Shown here piece by piece: positions 16,408-24,376 of a DNA stretch of 64,000 nt. Within the stretch, counting starts at the first letter, position 1; the number at the start of each line of letters is the position of its first letter. The notes below the pieces were generated by a model. That model saw only the letters and a list, made by a program, of their open reading frames with translations, was not told where the DNA came from and made no database searches. The DNA comes from Actinomadura barringtoniae (GTDB lineage Bacteria; Actinomycetota; Actinomycetes; Streptosporangiales; Streptosporangiaceae): assembly GCF_017573505.1 (NCBI RefSeq), contig NZ_JAGEOJ010000035.1:1-64000 (forward strand), given 5' to 3'. The position numbers and the translations under genes are program-made.

Positions 16408-17496
16408 ATGAGTACGGACAGCCGGGATTTCGACCGATTCACCGCCGAGCGCATGCTGGGCGGCGAACCAGCCGTGCCGCCGTCCTCCCTCGACCCCCTC
16501 GCCGACCTTCTCGCCGCCGCGTCTGCCCCCGGACGCGAGGCCGAGCTCGCCGGTGAGGAGGCCGCCGTGGCCGCCTTCCGCGCCGCACTTTCGCCGCACG
16601 CCCTGTCACCTCAGGAAAGCCGGTCGAACAGACTCCCGTTCGGCCGGTTCTTCACGGCGAAGGTCGCTGCTGTCGCTGTGGCCGCCACGGCGGCCGGTGG
16701 GGTCGCCGTCGCGGCGACCACCGGCGCCCTGCCGATCCCCAGCGTCACCGACCCCGGCGGGCCGACCACCACTGTGAGTCCGGCCACATCGGGTTCCTCC
16801 CGGGGAACGGCCGCTCCGACCAAGGGTGGGAACGGTACGAACCCCACCTCCAAGCCCACGCCGGGAACGCCTCAGTCCACCCCGGCCGCGCTTTGCCGCA
16901 CTCTCGCGTCCGGTTCCCTCAAGGACGGCGCCCGCGCCCTGCGCTCCCCCGCGTTCGCGGCCCTGGTGGCCGCCGCGGGCGGCGCGCAGAACGTTCCCGC
17001 CTACTGCCAGAAGGTCCTCAAGCCCGGCCAGGCCCATGGCAACGGTGACAAGGGCAACAACGGCAAAGGCAAGGGGAACAACGGCAAGGCGGGCGAGAAC
17101 GGCGACAACAAGGGCGGCGACGACACCCCTAAGAAGGACGACGACAAAGGAGACGGCGGCGGGAAAGGGAAAGGCGGCGGGAACGGCTTCGGCAGCGGAG
17201 GCGACGGTGGGCACGGCGGCCACTGGCACGGTCCTCGCTGGGGAGACGACTCCCAAGGGGACGGCGACGACCAGCGCGCCCCCGGCACCTATGACCGCCC
17301 AGACCGAACCCCCGGCCAGCGCCCCGGCCACCACGGGTTCCGGCCCGGATTCCACCTCCCCCGCATCGCACCCCGCGTTCCCCACGTCCCCGGCACCTGG
17401 CAGCAGCAGGAGCAGCGCCGGGCCGAGCAGCCCGCAACGAAGCGGCACTCAGCGAAGCGGCACTCAGCGAAGCAGCAGCACCGCTCAGCGGGCTGA
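16408..17496 (+). CDS. Single-pass membrane protein, probable ECF partner
   Basis: A 362-residue protein encoded just after the ECF sigma gene (ATG 16408, Shine-Dalgarno AGGGGAG). Residues 1-75 would be cytoplasmic and resemble an anti-sigma region only by position; no HxxxCxxC zinc motif is present. One membrane helix follows (about 83-103, KVAAVAVAATAAGGVAVAA). Outside is a Thr/Pro/Ser-rich linker, a small domain with two cysteines (LCRTLASGSLKDGARAL to AYCQKVL), and a long Gly/Lys/Asn/Asp-rich low-complexity region ending in Pro/Arg/Gln-rich sequence. The same arrangement next to ECF genes is known in actinomycetes, but I cannot assign a function. Confidence 0.65.
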   Translation: MSTDSRDFDRFTAERMLGGEPAVPPSSLDPLADLLAAASAPGREAELAGEEAAVAAFRAALSPHALSPQESRSNRLPFGRFFTAKVAAVAVAATAAGGVAVAATTGALPIPSVTDPGGPTTTVSPATSGSSRGTAAPTKGGNGTNPTSKPTPGTPQSTPAALCRTLASGSLKDGARALRSPAFAALVAAAGGAQNVPAYCQKVLKPGQAHGNGDKGNNGKGKGNNGKAGENGDNKGGDDTPKKDDDKGDGGGKGKGGGNGFGSGGDGGHGGHWHGPRWGDDSQGDGDDQRAPGTYDRPDRTPGQRPGHHGFRPGFHLPRIAPRVPHVPGTWQQQEQRRAEQPATKRHSAKRHSAKQQHRSAG

Positions 17497-17506
17497 CCCC
17501 TAGACC

Positions 17507-17546
17507 GGCGGAGAGGCGGTCGTGCCCCCGTGGCCGCCTCTCCGCC
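17507..17546. terminator. Bidirectional terminator between the ECF unit and glnD
   Basis: Perfect 13-bp inverted repeat GGCGGAGAGGCGG / CCGCCTCTCCGCC with a 14-nt loop between convergent genes. Confidence 0.75.
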
Positions 17547-17569
17547 TTCCACTCCCCTAAACACATGGG

Positions 17570-20101
17570 TTATGTGGTCAGGGCGTTGAGGACTTCCTGC
17601 CGGACCGCGGCCAGCGAGTCCGGGTCGGTCAGGGCCTCTCCCGAGTCGTCCACGACGTAGAAGACGTCCACCGCCTCCGCGCCGAGCGTGTCCACCTGCG
17701 CGGCACGCACCTGAAGCCCGCATTCGCCAAGGGCCTGCCCGATCCGCCAAAGGAGCCCTGGGCGGTCGTGGGCTCGGACCTCTACAACGGTCGCGGTGCT
17801 GGAGGCGTCGTCCACGATGGTCACGCGCGGCGGAGGTACGGGCACTCCTGGACGAGGCCGTACCGAACGCGCACGACGTTCCAGGCGGGCGGCCACATCG
17901 AGACGGTCAGCCAACATGCGCCGCAGATCCGCCTCCAAGGCTGCGGGCTCGGGCGGGTTGCCGTACTCCGGAACGGCTGTGAAATCGAGCACAGCCGTTC
18001 CCTCACCGGCCGAGGCCGAAGGGGCCGAGGAGGACGAAGAGGACGCGGAAGCCGAAGATGCGGAGGATGCAGGAGAGGCCGAGGAGGCCGAGGAGCTGCG
18101 CACGCTCCGGACCACCAGCCGGTGCAGGGCGAGGACCCCGGCGGCCCTCCAGAGCAGGCCTGGACGGTCAGGGGCGGTGATCGTGATCCGCGATCCGGCG
18201 ACCCGTACGCCGGCGCCGTCGAAGCGCGCCAAGGCGAGCTGTTCGGGCGCCAGGATCGGCGGCGGTGGCGGGGTCCCTCCGGCGAGGGCGGCGGCCACGC
18301 GGCGGGTCAGTTCGGCGATCTGGCGGGCCTTCCAGCCGCCCCACGCGGCGGGCCCGGTGGCCTGCCCGTCGGCGACCGCGATCGCGGCGAGGAGCTCGAC
18401 GACCTCGCGCTCGCGGCCCGGGACAGCGGAGACGGCCTTGGCGACGGTCTCGACGGTCACGGGATCGTCGAGGTCGCGGCGCGTGGCGGTCTCGGGCAAC
18501 AGCAAATGCTGCCGTACGAGCAGCTCAAGGACCTGAACGTCCTCGTCGTCGAAGCCCAGCCGTTCACCAAGATCGCGAGCCACCACGGCGCCGGTGACCG
18601 AATGATCGCCGGGCTGTCCCTTGCCGATGTCGTGCAGCAGCGCGCCGATCAGCAGAAGGTCGGGACGCGCCACCTCACGGGTGAGCGCGGCAGCGCCCGC
18701 GGCGGCCTCCACCAGGTGGCGGTCGACGGTGAAGCGATGGAACGGGTTGCGCTGCGGACGGTTGCGGACCCGTTCCCAATCAGGCAGCAGCCGCACGATC
18801 AGGCCGACCTGGTCCAGGGACTCCCAGACGCCGATCGCGGCCGTTCCCGCGCCCAGCAGCGCCACCAGCGCGTCGCGGGCCTCGGCGGGCCACGGAACGG
18901 GAGGGAGCGCGGCACGTTCGGCCAGCACGGTCAGCGTCGCGGGCGCTAGCGGCAGGCCCTCCTGGGCGGCGGCCGCGGCCATGCGCAACACCAGCGCGGG
19001 GTCGGAGAGGCCGGCGCCGCGAGCGAGGACGACCTCGCCCTCCTGCTCGACCGCGCCGTCTGCGACGGGGGTACGGGCCGTGGCGCTGGAACGGGAACGC
19101 CGTGGCGCGCAGAACCGGTCCACGCGCCGCCACAGATCGTCCTCGGCGTAGCTGATGGTCCGGGCGGCCTCGGTGATCGAACGGAGCAGGGCGTCGGCGT
19201 CGGGCATCCCGAGGGCGTGCGCCACCGCCTCCTGCTCCTGCATCACCAGGCGGTCGGTGCCCCGGCCCGTGGTCTCGTGCAGCGCGTGCCTGATGTCCAG
19301 GAGAAGGTCATGGGCGCCTCGTACGCGCGCGTCGGGGGCGGACGCCACCCAGGACGTGGCCACGGCCTGCATCACGTGGACGTCCCGAAGGCCTCCGTGG
19401 GCCTCTTTCACATCCGGTTCAAGGAGGAACGCCAGCTCCCCCTGCGTCTCCCAGCGTTCGCGGCACATCACGCCCAGCTCGGCCAGGCGCCGCCGCGCGT
19501 CGGCCCGCCAGTCCGCCAGTACGGCGGCACGCAGCTCGTCGACCAGGGCGCGGTCACCGGCGATGCGCCGCGCCGACAGCAGCCCGAGGGCCGCCTTCAT
19601 GTCCGTACGGGCGACGCTCCGAGCCTCCTGAACGGTGCGGACCGAGTGATCAAGCCGCAGTCCGGAGTCCCAGATCGGATACCAGACCCGGTCCGCGATC
19701 TCCGCGACGTCCGGCCTGCCCCGGTGCACCAGCACCAGGTCCAGGTCTCCCCCGGGCGTCAGCTCGCGCCGCGCAAGGCTCCCGACCGCGACCAACGCCA
19801 CATCCGCAACATCAGCCGCCTCCACAGCGCCAACGCCCGCAAAGCCAGCGCCCGCAGTGTCAGCGCCCACAGCGCCAACGCCCGCAAAGCCAGCGCCCGC
19901 AGTGTCAGCGCCAGCGGCAACAGCGCCCGCATCCGCAGCGTCGGCGTCCGCAGCTCCGGTGTCCGCAGCGCCAGCGGGACTCGGGGTCAGGAGGGAGGAC
20001 AGCCAGGCGTCCAGTTCGTCGGCGCGAGAGGCCCGCGCAGCCGCGAGGGCTGCGCGGGCCGTTTCGCTCGTTCCCCCGGACGTTCCGTGAGCGAGAACCA
20101 C
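17570..20101 (-). CDS. glnD: PII nucleotidyltransferase/removing enzyme GlnD
   Basis: Bifunctional enzyme that modifies and demodifies PII in response to nitrogen state; in actinobacteria the modification is adenylylation. The 843-residue protein has the nucleotidyltransferase motif GSLARRELTPGGDLDLVL (about 105), an HD domain (LIGALLHDIGKG, about 487) and two C-terminal ACT domains (ITAPDRPGLLWRAAGVL and VRAHDRPGLLWRIGQAL). Two low-complexity inserts are unusual: residues about 45-95, including a perfect 15-residue duplication, and a Ser/Ala tract at about 667-700 inside the first ACT region. GTG start with AGGGAG. It is eight bases after glnB. Confidence 0.94.
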   Translation of the reverse strand: MVLAHGTSGGTSETARAALAAARASRADELDAWLSSLLTPSPAGAADTGAADADAADAGAVAAGADTAGAGFAGVGAVGADTAGAGFAGVGAVEAADVADVALVAVGSLARRELTPGGDLDLVLVHRGRPDVAEIADRVWYPIWDSGLRLDHSVRTVQEARSVARTDMKAALGLLSARRIAGDRALVDELRAAVLADWRADARRRLAELGVMCRERWETQGELAFLLEPDVKEAHGGLRDVHVMQAVATSWVASAPDARVRGAHDLLLDIRHALHETTGRGTDRLVMQEQEAVAHALGMPDADALLRSITEAARTISYAEDDLWRRVDRFCAPRRSRSSATARTPVADGAVEQEGEVVLARGAGLSDPALVLRMAAAAAQEGLPLAPATLTVLAERAALPPVPWPAEARDALVALLGAGTAAIGVWESLDQVGLIVRLLPDWERVRNRPQRNPFHRFTVDRHLVEAAAGAAALTREVARPDLLLIGALLHDIGKGQPGDHSVTGAVVARDLGERLGFDDEDVQVLELLVRQHLLLPETATRRDLDDPVTVETVAKAVSAVPGREREVVELLAAIAVADGQATGPAAWGGWKARQIAELTRRVAAALAGGTPPPPPILAPEQLALARFDGAGVRVAGSRITITAPDRPGLLWRAAGVLALHRLVVRSVRSSSASSASPASSASSASASSSSSSAPSASAGEGTAVLDFTAVPEYGNPPEPAALEADLRRMLADRLDVAARLERRARSVRPRPGVPVPPPRVTIVDDASSTATVVEVRAHDRPGLLWRIGQALGECGLQVRAAQVDTLGAEAVDVFYVVDDSGEALTDPDSLAAVRQEVLNALTT
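19823..19912 (-). repeat. Perfect 45-bp tandem duplication in glnD
   Basis: Two identical 45-bp units (19823-19867, 19868-19912) encode a duplicated 15-residue Ala/Gly/Val segment; degenerate copies continue to about 19975. Identity of the two units indicates a recent event, and the period preserves the frame. Confidence 0.92.
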
Positions 20102-20109
20102 TCGACTCC

Positions 20110-20448
20110 CTACAGGGCCTCGGCGCCGGTCTCGCCCGTGCGGACGCGGACGATGGTGTCCACCGGGACGGCCCAGACCTTGCCGTCGCCGATCTTGCCG
20201 GTCTGGGCGGCCTTCACGATGACGTCGATGATGTCGTCGGCGTCCTCGTCGTCGACCAGCACCTCGACCTTCAGCTTGGGCACCAGGTCCACCTTGTACT
20301 CGGCGCCGCGGTAGACCTCGGTGTGGCCCTTCTGCCGGCCGTAGCCGCTGGCCTCGCTGACCGTGAGGCCCTTGACGCCGAAGGTCTCCAGCGCCGCCTT
20401 CACCTCGTCGAGCTTGAACGGCTTGATGACCGCCGTGATGAGCTTCAC
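20110..20448 (-). CDS. glnB: Nitrogen regulatory protein PII (GlnB/GlnK)
   Basis: Trimeric sensor of ATP/ADP and 2-oxoglutarate that binds AmtB. 112 residues with all PII signatures: KLITAVIKPFKLDEVKAAL, T-loop GYGRQKGHTEVYRGAEYKVD with modifiable Tyr51 in YRGAEY, and the B-loop TGKIGDGKVWAVPVD. GTG at 20448, two bases beyond the amtB stop, with the Shine-Dalgarno inside the amtB end. Being in amtB-glnB-glnD order, it is probably the GlnK-type PII whose membrane sequestration by AmtB controls ammonium uptake. Confidence 0.96.
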   Translation of the reverse strand: MKLITAVIKPFKLDEVKAALETFGVKGLTVSEASGYGRQKGHTEVYRGAEYKVDLVPKLKVEVLVDDEDADDIIDVIVKAAQTGKIGDGKVWAVPVDTIVRVRTGETGAEAL

Positions 20449-20450
20449 CC

Positions 20451-21830
20451 TTATGCCTCCACCTTCTTCGTCGCGGCCGAGCCGGCAGAGCCCGCCGAGC
20501 CGGAGCCGGATGAGGCGGCCGATTCGCGCACGGTGCCCGTGCCGCCGCCGATGCCCATGCCGGACGGACCGAGATCGTACGCGCTCTCCGCGTGCGTGCT
20601 GACGTCGATCCCGTTGACCTCGTCCTCGGGATCGACGCGGAACCCGATCACCTTGTCGATGATCTTGCCGAGGACGAACGCGACGACGAACGAGTAGAGC
20701 CCGACGGTGAGCGGGGCCACCGTCTGCCAGCCGAGCTGCTGCAGGCCGCCGCCGTAGAACAGGCCCTTGTGCTGCTGCGGCAGGAACGGGTAGGCGGCGA
20801 TGAAGCCGAGCGAGACCGCGCCGACCAGACCGCCGACCAGGTGCACGCCGACGACGTCGAGCGAGTCGTCGAAGCCGAGCTTGTACTTCAGGCCGACCGC
20901 GTACGCGCAGATCGCGCCGGCGACGACGCCGAGCAGCACCGCGACCCAGGTGTCGACGAAGCCGCACGCCGGGGTGATCGCGACCAGGCCGGCGACCGCA
21001 CCCGAGGCCACGCCGAGCGTGGTGGCGTGCCCGTCGCGCAGCTTCTCCACCACGAGCCAGGCGCCGGCGGCCGCGGCGGTGGCGACCTGGGTGTTCATGA
21101 ACGCGAGGGCGGTGGTGCCGTCGACCGCGAGCTCGGAGCCGGCGTTGAAGCCGAACCAGCCGAACCACAGCAGGCCCGCGCCGAGCAGCACGAACGGCAT
21201 GTTGTTGGGCCGCATGGGCTCCTTCGGCCAGCCGCGCCGCTTGCCGAGGACCAGGGCCAGCGCCAGGGCCGCCGCACCGGAGTTGACGTGCACGACCGTG
21301 CCGCCCGCGAAGTCCTCGATGCCCTTGGTGAACAGCCAGCCGCCGCCCCACACCCAGTGCGCGACGGGGAAGTACACCAGCGTCGCCCAGGCGACCGTGA
21401 AGACGACCCACGCGCCGAACTTGGCGCGGTCGGCGATCGCGCCGCTGATCAGCGCGACGGTGATGACCGCGAAGGTCAGCTGGAACGCCGAGAAGACCAG
21501 CTCGGGCATGTTGTCGGTGATCGCGGTCGGGCCGGAGGTGATCAGGCCTTCGTAGACCGACGTCGCCGTGCTCTTCAGACCCCAGTCGGAAAGGCCGCCG
21601 ATGAAGTTGTTGAGGCCCGAGTGACCGTTGGTGCTGAACGCGATCGAATAACCGTAGAAGACCCAGATGATGCTGACGGTGACGATGCTGACGAACGACA
21701 TCATCATCATGTTGAGGACGCTCTTGGCCCGTGCCATGCCGCCGTAGAAGAAGGCCAGACCGGGTGTCATGAGCAGTACGAGGGCGGTGGCCGCCAGCAT
21801 CCAGGCGGTTGTACCGGTATCGATTTTCAT
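20451..21830 (-). CDS. amtB: Ammonium transporter AmtB
   Basis: Amt/Rh-family ammonium channel, 459 residues with about 11 membrane helices. Family hallmarks include GLAFFYGGMAR, DFAGGTVVHVNSGAAALA (first pore His region), LLWFGWFGFNAGS, ITPACGFVD and DVVGVHLVGGLVGAV (second pore His). The cytoplasmic tail ends in a Ser/Gly/Ala-rich run (about 425-459). Start is ATG 21830 with a GAGGAGGGC Shine-Dalgarno at 21841-21849. That Shine-Dalgarno has a perfect 10-base complement 30 nt upstream, and GlnR-like GAAAC repeats lie further up, so both transcription and translation may respond to nitrogen. Confidence 0.95.
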   Translation of the reverse strand: MKIDTGTTAWMLAATALVLLMTPGLAFFYGGMARAKSVLNMMMMSFVSIVTVSIIWVFYGYSIAFSTNGHSGLNNFIGGLSDWGLKSTATSVYEGLITSGPTAITDNMPELVFSAFQLTFAVITVALISGAIADRAKFGAWVVFTVAWATLVYFPVAHWVWGGGWLFTKGIEDFAGGTVVHVNSGAAALALALVLGKRRGWPKEPMRPNNMPFVLLGAGLLWFGWFGFNAGSELAVDGTTALAFMNTQVATAAAAGAWLVVEKLRDGHATTLGVASGAVAGLVAITPACGFVDTWVAVLLGVVAGAICAYAVGLKYKLGFDDSLDVVGVHLVGGLVGAVSLGFIAAYPFLPQQHKGLFYGGGLQQLGWQTVAPLTVGLYSFVVAFVLGKIIDKVIGFRVDPEDEVNGIDVSTHAESAYDLGPSGMGIGGGTGTVRESAASSGSGSAGSAGSAATKKVEA

Positions 21831-21840
21831 CTCGAAGAGA

Positions 21841-21889
21841 GCCCTCCTCGGCACGGAACGTTGGGAATGCTCAGAGATTCGAGGAGGGC
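21841..21889 (-). promoter_or_regulatory. amtB leader hairpin masking the Shine-Dalgarno
   Basis: On the amtB mRNA, GCCCTCCTCG (from 21889-21880) is exactly complementary to CGAGGAGGGC (21850-21841), which is the ribosome-binding site ending 10 nt before the ATG. Pairing would occlude translation. Whether it forms in the cell is not known. Confidence 0.5.
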
Positions 21890-21912
21890 CGTTTCACCTG
21901 GAGGGCTCTCGT

Positions 21913-21959
21913 GTTTCAAGGGTGTGAAACCCCGTCACATGATGTTTCGGCGGTGTTTC
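21913..21959 (-). promoter_or_regulatory. Candidate GlnR-type operator upstream of amtB
   Basis: On the amtB strand GAAAC occurs at 21959, 21948 and 21917, with GTGAC at 21938. The first three 5-mers are 10-11 bp apart, similar to the alternating GTnAC/GAAAC boxes bound by GlnR upstream of actinobacterial amtB genes. The match is imperfect. Confidence 0.4.
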
Positions 21960-22047
21960 TGAACGCTCACTCCATTACCTCGGGGATACCGCGAGCGGCC
22001 GGAAGGGGCTCGGTGTTGCCCATGTTCTGCCTGTGACCAGAACGACC

Positions 22048-22082
22048 GACGCCCCGGCGGCTATGAGGGCCACCGGGGCGTC
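22048..22082 (-). terminator. Terminator hairpin after ftsY
   Basis: Inverted repeat GACGCCCCGG / CCGGGGCGTC with a 15-nt loop, about 75 bp beyond the ftsY stop. Confidence 0.6.
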
Positions 22083-22123
22083 AAAACGCAACTGCGCCGG
22101 AACGATCAGTCAGAGTCGCGGTC

Positions 22124-22157
22124 AGACATCACCGAGACTCAGACATCACCGAGACTC
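22124..22157. repeat. 17-bp tandem duplication at the ftsY stop
   Basis: Two identical copies of agacatcaccgagactc (22124-22140, 22141-22157). The second runs into the ftsY stop codon (22156-22158). Confidence 0.9.
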
Positions 22158-23319
22158 AGGCGTCGCCGAGGATCGCGTCGACGAACGCCTCGGGCTCGAA
22201 CGGGGCGAGGTCGTCGGGCCCCTCGCCCAGACCGACGAGCTTCACCGGGACGCCGAGCTCGCGCTGCACCTGGACGACGATGCCGCCCTTGGCGGTGCCG
22301 TCGAGCTTGGTCAGCACGATGCCGGTGATGTTGACGACCTCGGCGAACACGCGGGCCTGCTGCATGCCGTTCTGCCCGGTCGTGGCGTCCAGGACGAGCA
22401 GGACCTCGTCCACCTCGGCCTGCTTCTCGACCACGCGCTTGACCTTGCCGAGCTCGTCCATCAGCCCGGTCTTGGTGTGCAGGCGGCCGGCGGTGTCGAC
22501 GATCACCGCGTCGACCTTGTCGTCGATGCCCTGCTTGACGGCGTCGAACGCGACGCTGGCGGGGTCGGCGCCCTCTTCCTTGCGGACGACCTTGGCGCCC
22601 ACCCGCGCGCCCCAGGTCTCCAGCTGGTCGGCCGCCGCCGCGCGGAAGGTGTCGGCGGCGCCCATCACGACGGTGCGGCCGTCGCCGACGAGCACGCGGC
22701 CGAGCTTGCCGCAGGTGGTGGTCTTGCCGGTGCCGTTCACCCCGACGACCATGATCACGGCGGGCTTGTTGCCGTGCCGCTCGGTCTTCAGCGACCGGTC
22801 GATGTCGCCGCCGATCTGCTTGACCAGCTCCTCCTTGAGGAGGGCGCGCACCTCCTCGGGCGTACGGGTGCCGAGCACCGCGACCTTGGTGCGCAGGTCC
22901 TCGGTGACCTGACGGGCCACCGCGACGCCCATGTCGGCGCCGATCAGGGTGTCCTCGATCTCGTCCCAGGCGTCGTCGTCGAGCGTGTCGCGCGACAGCA
23001 GGCCGAGCAGGGTCTTGCCGAAGCCGCTCTGGGAGCGGGCGAGGCGGGCCCGCAGCCGGACCAGGCGCCCGGCGCCCGGCGGCGGCTTCTCGATCTCGAC
23101 CGGCGGCGCGGCGGGCGTCGGCGGTGCCCGCTCGATCGTGGGCGCCGCCTGATCCTCCTTCGGGGGCGCGGTGGTCGTGCCACCCGGCAGGATGTCGGCG
23201 GGCCGCTCCGCGGGCTCCACGGGCGGGGTGGGCTTGCGGCGGCTGGGCCGCAGAAGTGCGATGCCCCCGATGATCAGGGCGAGGGCGGCCAGCCCGGCGA
23301 TGAGGATCAGATATTCCAT
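22156..23319 (-). CDS. ftsY: SRP receptor FtsY
   Basis: Membrane receptor GTPase for the Ffh-ribosome complex. 387 residues from ATG 23319: an N-terminal membrane helix (MEYLILIAGLAALALIIGG), a Pro-rich basic/acidic linker (about 25-80), then the NG domain with GVNGTGKTTTCGKLG (about 190), DTAGRLHTKTGLMDEL, TKLDGTAKGG and GLGEGPDDL. The N-terminal anchor rather than a long acidic A-domain is the usual actinobacterial form. Confidence 0.96.
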   Translation of the reverse strand: MEYLILIAGLAALALIIGGIALLRPSRRKPTPPVEPAERPADILPGGTTTAPPKEDQAAPTIERAPPTPAAPPVEIEKPPPGAGRLVRLRARLARSQSGFGKTLLGLLSRDTLDDDAWDEIEDTLIGADMGVAVARQVTEDLRTKVAVLGTRTPEEVRALLKEELVKQIGGDIDRSLKTERHGNKPAVIMVVGVNGTGKTTTCGKLGRVLVGDGRTVVMGAADTFRAAAADQLETWGARVGAKVVRKEEGADPASVAFDAVKQGIDDKVDAVIVDTAGRLHTKTGLMDELGKVKRVVEKQAEVDEVLLVLDATTGQNGMQQARVFAEVVNITGIVLTKLDGTAKGGIVVQVQRELGVPVKLVGLGEGPDDLAPFEPEAFVDAILGDA

Positions 23320-23436
23320 AGCGATCCCAGTTTTCCAGACGGCCGCCCATGCACCGAACAAGGTCGAGCAACCGGCTGCTTGCTCGGCCGAATCGTGATC
23401 AACTCTTCACGGTCCGTTCCAAGGCCCGTTGAGAGC

Positions 23437-24372
23437 TCAGCGGGCCGGGGGTTGGGTGGGAACGGGCAGCGCCGACCGCTCTGAGTTCTCCCACTCGTCG
23501 ACGTTCTTCAGGAGCGCCTCCAGGTAGGACCGCAGGTGCGTGCGGTAGACGTCGCTGTAGGTCCGCAGGTAGGCGATCTCCCGTTCCATGGCCTGGCGAT
23601 CGCCCTCGGGCACCGGCGAGGCCCCGCTCGGGACGGGCGAGGCCTGAACGACGGTGCTCGGAACGACGGAGGCGCGCCGGGCGGCCTCCTCGGCGACCGC
23701 GGCGGCCCGCTGGTGCGCCTCCTCCATCATCAACTCGGCGCGCCCGCGCGCGTCGGACAGGATCGCCTCGCGGTGCAGGCGCGCCTCGTGGGCGAGCTCC
23801 CGCGTGTAGCGCTCGGCGTCGGCCACATAGAGGTCGGCGGTCTGCTGAGCCTGCGACAGGATCCGTACGGCCTGGAAATGCGCCTCCTCCGGCGGCATCC
23901 CACCCCGCGAGCCACCCGACGAGAGGCGCTGGCGCAGCCCCTGGACCTCCTCGGCGAGCGCGGCCTTCTCGTTGCCGAGCTGCGAGATCTCGTTCTCCAC
24001 ACGGTCGAGGAAATGACGCACGTGGTCCTCGTCGAGGCCGCGGCGACCGAGCCCCGCGCGCGAAAAGGAGGCGGAACGCACCTCACTGGGCGTCAACCGT
24101 TCGGATCGCTGGACCAGGAAGCCCCCAGGGGTGCCGGGCGCCGGCGCGGCCACGTCGTGCGCGCCGCCGCTCATGGTCGCCGGCGCACCATGACCGGAAG
24201 CGTGGCCGGGCGCGTGGCCGGAAGCTTGGCCGGGCGCGTGGCCGGGCGCGGGGGTCACGGCCTGGGCGGGCGGCGCCCCCGCCATCGGATATCCCTGGCC
24301 CTCCGCGGACTCGAAGGCGGCCAGGTACGGGTTGTTCTCGCCGGCCGGGTCCGGAACGTTTGGCGGGTTCAA
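23437..24372 (-). CDS. DivIVA-like coiled-coil protein
   Basis: 311-residue protein with a Pro/His/Gly-rich N-terminus (including APGH/ASGH repeats from a 12-bp DNA repeat at 24202-24249). A DivIVA-like segment follows near 90-130 (RLTPSEVRSASFSRAGLGRRGLDEDHVR, split here, then FLDRVENEISQL), then a long Ala/Glu-rich coiled coil (about 125-230) and a second helix near 265-300. DivIVA/Wag31/SepIVA proteins organise polar growth or septation in actinobacteria; which type this is cannot be told. The start is taken as TTG 24372, four bases past the flavohaemoglobin stop with AGAGGTGA correctly spaced, implying co-translation with that gene. Confidence 0.75.
   Translation of the reverse strand: MNPPNVPDPAGENNPYLAAFESAEGQGYPMAGAPPAQAVTPAPGHAPGQASGHAPGHASGHGAPATMSGGAHDVAAPAPGTPGGFLVQRSERLTPSEVRSASFSRAGLGRRGLDEDHVRHFLDRVENEISQLGNEKAALAEEVQGLRQRLSSGGSRGGMPPEEAHFQAVRILSQAQQTADLYVADAERYTRELAHEARLHREAILSDARGRAELMMEEAHQRAAAVAEEAARRASVVPSTVVQASPVPSGASPVPEGDRQAMEREIAYLRTYSDVYRTHLRSYLEALLKNVDEWENSERSALPVPTQPPAR
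24202..24249 (-). repeat. 12-bp coding repeat in the DivIVA-like gene
   Basis: Four tandem 12-bp units of the gtggccgggcgc type (24202, 24214, 24226, 24238) encode A-(P/S)-G-(H/Q) repeats in the disordered N-terminal region. Confidence 0.8.
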
Positions 24373-24376
24373 CGGT

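Noticed and set aside
22139..23371. Second long minus-strand frame across ftsY
   Set aside because: Arg-rich out-of-frame shadow; the true frame carries all SRP-GTPase motifs.
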